A stretch of DNA of 64,000 nt from Pelagomonas calceolata (lineage: Eukaryota; Sar; Pelagophyceae; Pelagomonadales; Pelagomonadaceae). A model generated the notes under the pieces. That model did not search any database. It saw only the letters and a list, made by a program, of their open reading frames with translations, and was not told the DNA's origin. A program made the position numbers and the translations under genes. Shown piece by piece: positions 56,133 through 64,000 of the stretch. Location of the stretch: contig CAKKNE010000006.1 in assembly GCA_918797485.1 (NCBI GenBank), positions 2,852,001 through 2,916,000 on the forward strand. The letters are read 5' to 3'. Each line of letters starts with the position of its first letter. Within the stretch, counting starts at the first letter, position 1.

Positions 56133-56590
56133 GTGGGTCTCAGCAACTCCTCCCCCTACCTACGCCCGCTCGGAGGATCGGCAAAGGGTGGGCTCCGACT
56201 CCCCGCCTTCCCACTCGGGGCGGCCAACCTGGACGGGATCCAGCGAAGTGCAGTTGACGCGGCGTCCGCTCCACGGCGTCGGTCGCCCTCAACGCCATCG
56301 GCGCGGCGTTCGCACGATGCCATCGCCAATAACCCGGTAAGCTGTAGCCGAGACGCGCCGCGCTCGCGCGGTGCTCAGGCGCCCCACGCCATGGTACTTC
56401 GCGGCCGAACGGCGGACCCGTCCACTTCGCCTCCGACGCCGACGGCGACGCGCACGTGCTTGCCATCGTCGTCGCGCCGGACGACGTCCGGCTCGTCTAC
56501 CTCGACCCGATGTGGGCCGAGGTGGAGGCCAGGGTCCTTCGAAAGCACCACCTCAAAGCCCCCGCGTTCGAGTTGCTGTACCTCGGGTAA
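56133..56590 (+). CDS. 3' end of a small spliced gene
   Basis: The exon 56379-56590 encodes GGPVHFASDADGDAHVLAIV, then VAPDDVRLVYLDPMWAEVEA and ends FELLYLG-TAA. Codon use and amphipathic pattern look coding, although the frame lacks any ATG. It joins in phase to an upstream exon ending at 56247 (GAANLDGIQR) through an introner-like intron, 56248-56378. The 5' end is not resolved: in that frame there is no ATG after a TGA near 56106, so another exon is probable. Family unknown. Confidence 0.45.
56248..56378 (+). other. introner-like intron (131 nt)
   Basis: Donor GTGCAG, acceptor GGTGCTCAG. It contains CTCCACGGCGTCGG and CAACGCCATCGGCGCGGCG, diverged halves of the hairpin core. Confidence 0.6.
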
Positions 56591-56684
56591 GAACTTGAAG
56601 CACTAACTCTAGAGTAAGTTGGGGTCTACCCCCGGACTCGTATTACAACTTCTCCTAGGACATCATAAATCTGAGGAGCAACGG

Positions 56685-56712
56685 ATGCTAGCGGCATGTA
56701 AGGCACTAGCAA
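56685..56712 (+). promoter_or_regulatory. upstream palindromic motif, copy 12
   Basis: GCTAGCGGCATGTAAGGCAC followed by TAGCAA, sense to the ankyrin gene, 88 bp before ATG 56801. Confidence 0.7.
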
Positions 56713-56800
56713 GGCTAAGAGCAGCTTTGATCTGCGGGCAACAAGGGCAGCCCCCTGGCCCCATGTGCCCGAACGAATGCCGATGGATGTCTGAAGTAGC

Positions 56801-59800
56801 ATGAGGACCACCCCGGCCACCGCTCGTGCCTTACGGGCCGCCGCCCGAGCCGCAGATGTACGCGAGCTGCGACGTTTAGTTCTGGACGACGGCGTCGACG
56901 TCGCGTGCGCGAGCCGCGAGGGCTACACCGCGTTGCACGCCGCAGCGAAGCGCGACTGCGTCGCGTCGCTCCGAGTCCTCGTCTGCGAGCTGGGCGCCCA
57001 TATGGACGCGACGAGCCGCGACGGCTTTTCGGCGGCCCACGTCGCCGCGCGCTACGACGCCGCCGAGGCGCTGGCGGTTCTGATCGAAGAGCTCGGTGCG
57101 TCCTCAGACTTACGAAGCCGGTCCGGCGACGGTCCCGTGCACGTCGCGGCGCGCTACGGCAGCGAGCGGGCGCTCAAATTCCTCGCCGGCCGGCCGAGCC
57201 ACGCAAACAACAACGCGGCCAATAACAACGGGGCCTTACCCCTGCACTGCGCTGCGGCGCGCGACCAGCAGGCTTGTGTCGAGTGCCTCGTGTCACGGTT
57301 CTCTGCGTCTGTCAATGCTCGGGACGCAAGCGGAGCCACGCCATTGCATTGGGCATCATACTACGGGTCGGTGGCGTCCATACGGTGCCTGGGGTCGAAC
57401 GGCGCGGACGCGGACGCGGCACGAACTGCGGACGGCGCCCGGCCTCTCCACGTCGCGGCCGGCGCCGGCCGGCGATTTGCACTTCGAGCGCTTGTGCGAG
57501 AGCTGTCGGCCTCGGTGGAGGCGCGCGACGGACGCGGGCGAACGGCAATGCATTGGGCGTGCCGCGCTGGGGACGTCGCCGCCTTGCTCTGCTTGGCAAC
57601 GGAACTTGGAGCCAACGTCGACGCAAGAGATGAGCGGGGAGCAACGCCGCTCATGCTGGCAGCGCGGCAAGGGCACGATGCCGCGTGCAGGAGCCTCGTC
57701 GACGATCTCGGTGCGGATTGTAACTTGACGGATGAAGACGGCGCGACCGCGACGCATCACGCCGCGGCGCACGGCCGCGCGGACGCGCTGGCGGTGCTGC
57801 CGCCCGTGGCTGACGCGTTGCATGTGGCGGCGGCTAATAACTCCCGCGACGTGATCGAGCGGCTCGTGGACGGTGGCGCGTCGCCGAACGCCCGGGACGG
57901 ACGCGATGCGACAGCAGCGCACTGGGCGGCCGACTACGACGAGGTGGCGGCGCTGAAGAAACTGCAAAGCCTCGGGGCGTCGCTCGTCGCGCAAGATGGT
58001 CAGGGAAGATTCCCTGTCGACGTGGCCGACCGGGCGAATTCAAGGGGCGCCGCCGCGTGGCTGCGACAACAGCCCGAGGTCCGGGAAGTACTGAATGTCC
58101 TCGGGGCCGCCCGGTCGTCAAGACGACGACCGCCGCCCACGCCGCCACCAGCCCGGAGCCCTGAGGCGGCCTTGAAAAGTGTGTTCGACAGCCGGTCAGA
58201 TATCGACGCGACCATCACCGTCCAAGCGGCGCGCCGCGCTCTCGAAGCGTCGGCGCCGCGGTTGCTCGGCGTCGACGGCGAGGCCTTTTCCCGAGCTCTG
58301 GAGCGCCTCGACGGCGCCGACAGCGCGCAGAAATTATCGTGGCAACAGTTTCGCCGCGTCGTCGCGTCACTTGCGGTGTTGGCCCGCGCCGACCTCGCAC
58401 TGTCGCCGCTCTCCCCCGCGACTATCGAGTCGACGTTTCCCGACGACGACGACACCGTCGAGCCGCCGCCGCCGCCGCCGGACTCGCCGCCGCCGCGAGA
58501 CGTCGATGAGCCGCCGCGAGACGTCGACGCGCCGCCTCTGCCTCCGGACGCGACGCCGCCCGCGCCGCGACGCAGCGTCGAGGAGGTCGCCACGCGCCTC
58601 GACGCCATCGCGGCCGCGCTGTCGCCCTCCTCTGCGTCATCTCCGCGGCTGTCGCCCTCTTCCGCGCTGTCTCCGTCGTCCATACTGTCGCCGTCGGCAA
58701 TGCTCTCCCCGTCGTCGGCGCTGTCTCCGATGTCCGCGCTCTCGCCGTCTTCTGCGCTGTCGCCCGCGCCGCGGCCGCCGTCCTTTCATGCCGAGGAGAC
58801 GCCCGCGCGGCGCCTCCGCCCGCGCGCGGACGACGGCCCTTCCGAGGCAGCGAGCCTGGCGAGCCCGCCGGCGTGGACGGAGGCGCCCCCGGCGGAAGCC
58901 GCGAGCCCGTCGAGCCCGTCGAGACCGCCGGCGAGGACGGAGGTGCGAAGGGAGGACGGCGTATGGGCGGAGGCCCCGGCGACGGAGGCTCAGAGCCCGT
59001 CGAGCCCGTGGGATGAGGCGCCCCTGTTAGAGGTCGCGAGCCCGTCGAGCCCAACGGCCTGGGCGGAGACGCTCGAGGAACTGCGCGCGGACCCGGACTC
59101 GCCGATTGGGCAACTGGTCTTCGGTGACGCGGCGGAGGACGACGCGGCGGACGCCGACGCCGCGTCGGCCGCGCGAGAAAGACGCGAATTAGAAAATCGC
59201 GACGCGGCGACGGTTCGCGCGCTGGAGCTGGCCGTCGCGCGGGCCGAGGCGGCCACGGCGGGTCGCGCGGAAGCCGAGGCGGCCCTGGCCGAGGTCGAGG
59301 CTCGCGCGTTTGATGTGCAGCGCGCGACGCGGAGCCTTGAAAAGGACGTCGAGCGGCTCACAAGTGAGCGGGACGCGGCGACGGCCGCCCGAGCCGCCGC
59401 CGAGGAACGGTTGCAGGCGGCGACGCCGTCGAAGAAGGACCGCGCCGCGCGCGCCCTCGAGGAATTGGAGGGCGTCCGCTCGGAGCTTGACAATTCTCAG
59501 GCCGCGCGCGCCGCGGCGCTCCGGGAGCTCCAGCGCGGCATCCGGCGCGTGCGGGCGTCGCGGTTTTGGTTCCAGGATGATCCGGCCTCGCTCGTGTTCC
59601 GGGACGTCGCGGCGGCTCTGGGCGCCGTGGGCTGCCCGGCGGAGGAGCCCTGCCGCACCTTCGACGAGGGCGACAGCGGTGCGTGCATCTACTGCGGCCA
59701 CCCGCGCGACGCGCACGCGCTGCCCGCGTCGTTGGACCGCGCCGGGTCGCCGCGGTGGAACCTCGTGCCGCCGCCGAGCCCGATCAAGAGTCCTGCGTCT

Positions 59801-59812
59801 AGTGCGGGCTAA
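56801..59812 (+). CDS. ankyrin-repeat protein with low-complexity and coiled-coil regions
   Basis: 1,003 residues, single exon from ATG 56801. About 12-13 ankyrin repeats cover residues 20-430 (GYTALHAAAKRDCVASLRVL, DGFSAAHVAARYDAAEALAV, GATPLHWASYYGSVASIRCL). An EF-hand-like helical pair follows at about 465-530 (VQAARRALEASAPRLLGVDG, KLSWQQFRRVVASL). Residues 540-760 are Pro/Ser-rich with repeated ALSPSS units, and about 790-910 a coiled coil. The C-terminus has CIYCGHPRDAHA, a small Cys/His motif. Ankyrin arrays bind proteins; the role is not predictable. Motif copy 12 lies just upstream. Confidence 0.8.
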   Translation: MRTTPATARALRAAARAADVRELRRLVLDDGVDVACASREGYTALHAAAKRDCVASLRVLVCELGAHMDATSRDGFSAAHVAARYDAAEALAVLIEELGASSDLRSRSGDGPVHVAARYGSERALKFLAGRPSHANNNAANNNGALPLHCAAARDQQACVECLVSRFSASVNARDASGATPLHWASYYGSVASIRCLGSNGADADAARTADGARPLHVAAGAGRRFALRALVRELSASVEARDGRGRTAMHWACRAGDVAALLCLATELGANVDARDERGATPLMLAARQGHDAACRSLVDDLGADCNLTDEDGATATHHAAAHGRADALAVLPPVADALHVAAANNSRDVIERLVDGGASPNARDGRDATAAHWAADYDEVAALKKLQSLGASLVAQDGQGRFPVDVADRANSRGAAAWLRQQPEVREVLNVLGAARSSRRRPPPTPPPARSPEAALKSVFDSRSDIDATITVQAARRALEASAPRLLGVDGEAFSRALERLDGADSAQKLSWQQFRRVVASLAVLARADLALSPLSPATIESTFPDDDDTVEPPPPPPDSPPPRDVDEPPRDVDAPPLPPDATPPAPRRSVEEVATRLDAIAAALSPSSASSPRLSPSSALSPSSILSPSAMLSPSSALSPMSALSPSSALSPAPRPPSFHAEETPARRLRPRADDGPSEAASLASPPAWTEAPPAEAASPSSPSRPPARTEVRREDGVWAEAPATEAQSPSSPWDEAPLLEVASPSSPTAWAETLEELRADPDSPIGQLVFGDAAEDDAADADAASAARERRELENRDAATVRALELAVARAEAATAGRAEAEAALAEVEARAFDVQRATRSLEKDVERLTSERDAATAARAAAEERLQAATPSKKDRAARALEELEGVRSELDNSQAARAAALRELQRGIRRVRASRFWFQDDPASLVFRDVAAALGAVGCPAEEPCRTFDEGDSGACIYCGHPRDAHALPASLDRAGSPRWNLVPPPSPIKSPASSAG

Positions 59813-59836
59813 TAGTTTTGTTGTGAATTCTGGTTA

Positions 59837-60106
59837 TTACTTGTTCCTCGCTAGCTGCTTGCGCGAAAAATCGAGCAGCTGCACCAGTGATGTGGTCTTC
59901 GGGTGCTCGGGGCCAAGAACGCGCCGATAGAAGCGGAAGGTGTTCTCATATAGTGCCACGGCCTCCTTAAGATCGTCCTCGTTGGCTGGCTTAAGTTTCT
60001 GGAATTTCCCGAGGAGGGCGTTACCCAAGGCAAGGCGGAGATCCGCGAGCCAACAACTACGCGTGGGGTCTCTTTCGGCTAGGGTGCTTCGAAGAAGCCA
60101 AGGCAC
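59837..60106 (-). pseudogene. TPR (kinesin-light-chain type) gene fragment
   Basis: The minus-strand frame encodes WLADLRLALGNALLGKFQKL, then EDDLKEAVALYENTFRFYRR and VLGPEHPKTTSLVQLLDFSR, ending in TAG/TAA. The LGPEHPKT junction is typical of kinesin-light-chain TPRs. No ATG, no N-terminal domain. It is a C-terminal remnant of a gene related to the MYND/TPR protein at 14988. Confidence 0.55.
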
Positions 60107-60381
60107 TGTTGCGCCAAACGACGCCTGTGGCGCGACGCACTCTCGGGGATCGTGATGATCTCACGCTCGTGATGCGGCGGGCTTACGCGCAGTCGCTTTA
60201 CAAAGACACCGGCGCCACGCTTGACGACCTCCGCGAGGCCGTGACGACGCTCGAGGACGCGGAACGGACCGCGAGACGCGTCCTCGGCGGCGCGCACCCG
60301 GACACAGTGGGGATTGGACATTCCCTGCAAGTCGCGCGAGCCGCGCTCCGCGCCCGCGAAACGCCACAGGAGGGGGCATAA
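60070..60381 (+). pseudogene. second TPR gene fragment, head to head with the first
   Basis: The plus-strand frame encodes FEEAKALLRQTTPVARRTLG, then YAQSLYKDTGATLDDLREAV and TTLEDAERTARRVLGGAHPD. It is close to the C-terminus of the MYND/TPR protein (AVTTLEDAERTARRVFGGAH). It lacks the zinc fingers, an ATG and any upstream exon. It starts inside the 5' end of the minus-strand fragment, so the two remnants overlap by roughly 35 bp on opposite strands. Confidence 0.6.
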
Positions 60382-60469
60382 GCTTGAATTCTTACCCCAA
60401 GTATCTATCCACCCAACGCCGCCGCCGCGCCCACCCCAAAAACCAGAGTCCAGACCTTACACAGCCGAC

Positions 60470-61633
60470 CTAGCCCTGGTAGCGCATCAGCACGCCATCA
60501 CTTCCCAGAGCAAATCCGGTCTTGTCGTCGAAGAACTTGACCGTGTACAGGTTGCCCGGGATCCGGTCCGCCGACGCGTCGAACTTGAACGTCTTGCCGC
60601 CGTCCGTGCTTCGGTACATCGTACCTCCGCCCCCTACGGCCCAGGCCTCCTGGGGGGTCCGGTAGTCGCAGTCCAGGATCCCATACCCACCGGAGTCGAC
60701 CTTCACGCCCGAAAATTCGGGCTCGACATCGGTATTGGCGGAAGCTCCCGCGATGGCCATTTGCCCGCCGTTTAAGGTCATCCAGACGCCGTTCGCCGCG
60801 TTGTTGCCGACGTAGCCCATGGCCGTGATTCTTCTCGGGGTTCCTCGGTTGTGCGGGAGCCAGAAGTCGTCCCCGGGCTTCCACGTGAGGTAGAAGTTGC
60901 CCCGCGACGCTACCGACAGATAGCTCCCGTCGGCGGCCCTTTTAATGTTTCCGACACTGCCCGAGTAGTAGGAGGCACCAGAAACACCGGAGGACGACAC
61001 TCGGTTGAGCGTCGCGTCGATGGACTCTTTGACTTCGGCCTTCCAGTTGCGCCCGGCGTTCGTCGTCGTGTAGATGGCGCCCGTGCTGGTCGTCATCTCG
61101 GCCTTTGAACCGCCGAGCGCCGTCACTCCACTAGGTTCTCCAGGTAGTTTCGGGCTCAGAGGGATCCGTTCCCAGCTCTTGCCCGAGTCCGTGGTATGAA
61201 GTAAAACAGAGGGCTTGCCGACGACCCAGCCCTCGCCGCCCTTGAAGGAGACCTTCTCGAAGCGGTAGCCGACCTCCTCCTCCTCGTCGAGGTTCGCGAA
61301 GACCCGGGGCTTCCACGAGCGCCCGCCGTCGAGCGTTTCGAGAAAAGTGCCCTTCGCACCCACCAAGTAACCGTGGTCCGGCGTGTCGAAGGCGATGTCG
61401 AAGAGCGTCGTGGAGACGGGCAAAGGGACTTGCGACCAGCGCTTCACGTCCAAAGCGCCGGCCGGCGTTGCCCCGGCGAGGACTGCGGGCGCGAGCGCGG
61501 CGGCGCCGACACCTTGCACGAAGTCGCGCCGACCCGCGTCGAGCGCGACGGCAGCTTTCCGTGCTGTTTGCACGCGCGCGGGTGCTTGCAGCGCCGCGGC
61601 GGCGCCGAGCAGCAGTGCTCCTCTGAGTGGCAT
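60470..61633 (-). CDS. HCF136: photosystem II assembly factor HCF136/Ycf48
   Basis: 387 residues from ATG 61633. The presequence has a signal peptide with an A-L-Q-A-P plastid junction and then a twin-arginine thylakoid signal (RRDFVQGVGAAALAPAVLAG, Arg 35-36) ending in an A-x-A site. The mature part is a seven-bladed propeller with Asp/Ser-box turns (TTDSGKSWERIP, TTNAGRNWKAEV, STDGGKTFKFDA). HCF136 assists early photosystem II reaction-centre assembly with D1/cytochrome b559 in the lumen. Single exon. It confirms four-membrane plastid targeting in this organism. Confidence 0.95.
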   Translation of the reverse strand: MPLRGALLLGAAAALQAPARVQTARKAAVALDAGRRDFVQGVGAAALAPAVLAGATPAGALDVKRWSQVPLPVSTTLFDIAFDTPDHGYLVGAKGTFLETLDGGRSWKPRVFANLDEEEEVGYRFEKVSFKGGEGWVVGKPSVLLHTTDSGKSWERIPLSPKLPGEPSGVTALGGSKAEMTTSTGAIYTTTNAGRNWKAEVKESIDATLNRVSSSGVSGASYYSGSVGNIKRAADGSYLSVASRGNFYLTWKPGDDFWLPHNRGTPRRITAMGYVGNNAANGVWMTLNGGQMAIAGASANTDVEPEFSGVKVDSGGYGILDCDYRTPQEAWAVGGGGTMYRSTDGGKTFKFDASADRIPGNLYTVKFFDDKTGFALGSDGVLMRYQG

Positions 61634-62099
61634 CGTGTCTCTAGCGCGCAAACGCGAGTGAACGAAGCAAAGAGCTTGCCGGATGGCTTGCTGGGCTAAA
61701 AGTGCTCCCCGCAACGTGCTCTCGAGGCTGTCTGCCTGTGCTTACTCGCCGTACGCTGAGCACTGATGACTTGATGTCTCACAGAGGTGGCCCCCAAGTT
61801 TTGTTGCGGAGCGAGGCGCATACTGGTCAAACAGCAGCCAGGACGCGTCTCGGAACGACGCAGACGCGTACAAACGAGCATGTGGTTTCGCACGGGTATT
61901 TCTCACATAAAGCGCCAAAAACGAGCCCAAACGGCCAGCTAAAAGCTAAGAGCGGCCAAGCAAGAGACGCCGGTTCGTTCAACGCTGTCACTGTCCGAAG
62001 CAGCGAAGAAACGGCAGCCTAGACGGCGCGTGAGCTCAAAATCAGCCAAAGACCAAATTCTAAAAATACAAGCCGCAGCGGTTGCGCCGAGGCGAAACC
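61634..62099. other. divergent promoter region of two plastid-protein genes
   Basis: 466 bp between HCF136 (minus) and the TPR-like gene (plus), so the two may share regulation. No palindromic-motif copy and no gene seen. Confidence 0.4.
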
Positions 62100-62903
62100 A
62101 TGCGCCTCCTCCTCGTCCTGAGCCTAGCGCAAGCGCTCCGCGCGCCCTTAGACCGACGGCGAACATTAACGACGCGCAAGTACGGCCAGCAGCAGGACGC
62201 CGACGACAAATTGCCGGAGATGCGAGCCCCGGAGGAGGGCAAACAAGTCCGCATGTTCGGCGCGAAGTTAGATGCGGGCTTTGCCGGTACGAGAGCAAGT
62301 AACCCGAAAGTCATCCGGGCGGTGCTCAAGGCCTACGAGGACAAGCGCGACACCGAAGGGAGCTACGCGTCGAACGACGAGCAGGCCGAGATCTTCTACG
62401 CTTCCGCTGTTGAAAAAATGAACAAGGGGTTCTACGACGACGCCGTGAAGAGGCTGAACCGAGCTTCTTATTTCGCGGGCGTCGCGAGTCGTCGAGGCGG
62501 CCAGATGCAGTTGTGGCTCGGGCAGGCTCTGTACGCTGCGGGGCGGCGGGGCGACGCCCTCAAACTACTGTTGGCATTGAAAGCTCATCCGGATAGAGAT
62601 GTGGCCAAGGTCTCGAAAGAGCTAGTGTTCATTTTAAAAGCGCCCGAACTCCAATTGGACGAGTCGTCGCGCGTCGGCTTCGACATGGACAATTTTGATG
62701 CTGAAGCCAAATTCGAAAGGGCTCCGGACGGGACGATAAAAATCATGAAAAGGCCAGAGTTCGAAAAGCCTCCAGAGTACGGGTCCGTCGAGTGGGTGCT
62801 CCAGCAGCCGCGCGGCGAGCCGCTTCCTACGAATGAGGTGGATCCTGTCGCCGTGGGTGGGGTCCTGGCTTTGTGCGTCGGGGCGCTGGCTCTGTGCCGC
62901 TAG
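62100..62903 (+). CDS. plastid-targeted TPR-like membrane protein
   Basis: 267 residues from ATG 62100 (context ACCATGC). Signal peptide MRLLLVLSLAQALRAPLDRR with an A-L-R-A-P junction. Two to three TPR-like helix pairs lie at about 95-180 (YASAVEKMNKGFYDDAVKRL, MQLWLGQALYAAGRRGDALK). A C-terminal hydrophobic helix (VGGVLALCVGALALC) would anchor it in a plastid membrane. Similar short TPR proteins with a C-terminal anchor are conserved in plastids, but I do not assign a symbol. A short antisense lookalike lies at about 4 kb. Confidence 0.7.
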   Translation: MRLLLVLSLAQALRAPLDRRRTLTTRKYGQQQDADDKLPEMRAPEEGKQVRMFGAKLDAGFAGTRASNPKVIRAVLKAYEDKRDTEGSYASNDEQAEIFYASAVEKMNKGFYDDAVKRLNRASYFAGVASRRGGQMQLWLGQALYAAGRRGDALKLLLALKAHPDRDVAKVSKELVFILKAPELQLDESSRVGFDMDNFDAEAKFERAPDGTIKIMKRPEFEKPPEYGSVEWVLQQPRGEPLPTNEVDPVAVGGVLALCVGALALCR

Positions 62904-63032
62904 CCGTGCCTGCTCGACGGCGTGGAGGCGGTACGGCCGCTTCTACGTGTCTGCTCCGCAACGTGTCGGATCGAATTCAGCTGCTGGCCGCGCCGATGGC
63001 GTACCGTGTCTACTAATATAATTTCTGTAAAC

Positions 63033-63959
63033 TTACTCACGGTAGGACGCCTTGCGCCGCGCCTCCCGCTTCTCAAATTCGGCCATCTCCGCGGCCGTGA
63101 TGACGCCGTCGCCATCCAAGTCCATGGCCCCGATGTGCTCCTCGAAGGCGCCGCCCGCCCACCGAGGCTTGTAGGAGCCACCGGCTTGAAAGGGCTGCCT
63201 CGGCTTCGAGCTGAAGGGCCTCTTCTTTCTCTCCTCCATAAAAAAGTGCTCCTGGCGCATCTGCTCCTGCTTGGTCGTCTCGAACATGTGGCCCTTGGCC
63301 TTCATGGGTACGGACGGATCAAAGACGCGCGTCTTGTTGTAGCACATCTTCTCTGCTGCCGCGTCGTTCAGATCATTAGGAAAGTCGCGACTGAAGGGCG
63401 GGGCCTCGCCGCTACTCCGCGCGGACGTATTCACGAGCAGCTTCTCGCCCTTCTTGTACGTGCGCTCCGTCATCTTCGATGGACTTAATTGTTCGCGAGT
63501 GTAGCACTTCAATGCGGCTTGCGCGGCAGAGACCGGTCTACGTCTTTGCATCGGATTGTCATACCCTCTAAAATAAGGAGACCAGTCGGGCACGCCCTGC
63601 TTGTCGTCTTGGGCCTTCTTGTCCGCCGCCGCTCGGCCGGCGCCGCCGTCGAAGGGCTGGGTAAAATCGACTGGATACTGTCTCAATTTTTGCGGGATGA
63701 GTTCGCCGCACACCAGGTTCTTGCGCTTCGACTGGTCGGCGCCCTCGTACGAACTTCGGAAGTAGGGGCTCCAGTCCGGGTGCCGGTCCGCGCCCTTCGC
63801 CTTCATACGTTTCTCACGTTCGGCCTGCTGGTAGCGGCGCTGGCGCCGGCATTCTTCCACATAGTCCTCGACGGGCGCGATCTCGAGATTCTTGGGGTTC
63901 TTGTAGATGTCAAAGGCCTTGAATTTGCGCGACGTGCCGGGGCCGCCCTCTGTAGCCAT
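63033..63959 (-). CDS. EF-hand protein of possible axonemal or cytoskeletal type
   Basis: 308 residues from ATG 63959. Most of the protein is basic, with two PDWSPYFR repeats (about 60 and 125) and KRKNLVCGELIPQKLRQYPV, reminiscent of uncharacterised flagellar-associated proteins. A single EF-hand loop near 283-294 (DLDGDGVITAAEM) has all Ca2+-coordinating positions. No signal or TM. Its start lies 41 bp from the window edge. Role inferred weakly. Confidence 0.7.
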   Translation of the reverse strand: MATEGGPGTSRKFKAFDIYKNPKNLEIAPVEDYVEECRRQRRYQQAEREKRMKAKGADRHPDWSPYFRSSYEGADQSKRKNLVCGELIPQKLRQYPVDFTQPFDGGAGRAAADKKAQDDKQGVPDWSPYFRGYDNPMQRRRPVSAAQAALKCYTREQLSPSKMTERTYKKGEKLLVNTSARSSGEAPPFSRDFPNDLNDAAAEKMCYNKTRVFDPSVPMKAKGHMFETTKQEQMRQEHFFMEERKKRPFSSKPRQPFQAGGSYKPRWAGGAFEEHIGAMDLDGDGVITAAEMAEFEKREARRKASYRE

Positions 63960-64000
63960 CGGACTGTGGTTGTTGCGACCGCGACGGCGGCGCTAGGTGG

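Larger units (their letters stand above)
59813..60469. other. intergenic region holding two inverted TPR-gene remnants
   Basis: This 657-bp gap between convergently arranged neighbours holds no complete gene. It holds two head-to-head kinesin-light-chain TPR fragments, listed separately. Confidence 0.5.

Noticed and set aside
1-64000. tRNA, rRNA, retroelement or viral gene candidates.
   Set aside because: I found no cloverleaf with A and B boxes, no ribosomal RNA core, and no reverse transcriptase, integrase or capsid-like reading frame.

Overview
This is a GC-rich, gene-dense nuclear window from a photosynthetic eukaryote with a secondary (chlorophyll a/c) plastid. It is most like a pelagophyte stramenopile such as Aureococcus or Pelagomonas; the species is my inference. 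The evidence is: a chlorophyll a/c light-harvesting protein, a plastid-targeted HCF136/Ycf48 with a twin-arginine thylakoid signal, several N-termini of the secondary-plastid type (signal peptide followed by A-F/Y/L-x-A-P), a mitochondrial pyruvate carboxylase and Qri7/OSGEPL1, and many short spliceosomal introns that look like introner elements. I see no bacterial operons, rRNA, tRNA, CRISPR or retroelement.

Layout. 1-6.7 kb: a type II membrane glycosyltransferase-like gene, a small plastid-targeted gene, a Cys-rich gene, mitochondrial Qri7, and a SUMO-like-domain protein. 7.0-15.0 kb: a five-exon gene for a protein of about 2,476 residues with some 13 C2 domains. 15-20 kb: a MYND/RING-variant/TPR protein, a ubiquitin-like protein, a small secreted protein, and a TALE homeodomain-PDZ fusion. 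20-25 kb: a tandem pair of plastid-targeted Ala-rich coiled-coil proteins and a nucleoredoxin. 25.5-35.9 kb: a CW zinc-finger protein, a light-harvesting protein, a seven-exon Lys/Ala-rich plastid protein full of micro-introns, a GRF zinc-finger protein, and a sugar nucleotidyltransferase. 35.9-45 kb: a membrane-anchored tandem indoleamine-2,3-dioxygenase-like protein, an unknown secreted or organellar protein, and a PHD protein with a small partial copy beside it. 45.4-49.1 kb: pyruvate carboxylase. 49-64 kb: a BspA/DUF285 fragment, a 2-oxoglutarate dioxygenase, a large membrane protein, an ankyrin protein, TPR gene remnants, HCF136, a plastid TPR-like protein and an EF-hand protein.

Two signals run across the window. 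(1) Introners: about 20 introns of roughly 50-180 nt. Many share a hairpin core (CCACGCCATCGA facing TCGATGGCGTGG). Two carry terminal inverted repeats flanked by 8-bp target duplications, and in both the left duplication supplies the 5' splice site. (2) A roughly 28-bp partly palindromic element (TTGCTAG-N14-CTAGCAA; core GTAAGACACTAGCAA) occurs 12 times between genes. In 11 of 12 it lies in the sense orientation, 5 to about 210 bp upstream of a predicted start codon.

Exon structures were worked out by hand from GT/AG signals, reading phase and continuity of the protein family. Total coding length came out as a multiple of three for each gene given with full exons. No alignment or RNA evidence was available.
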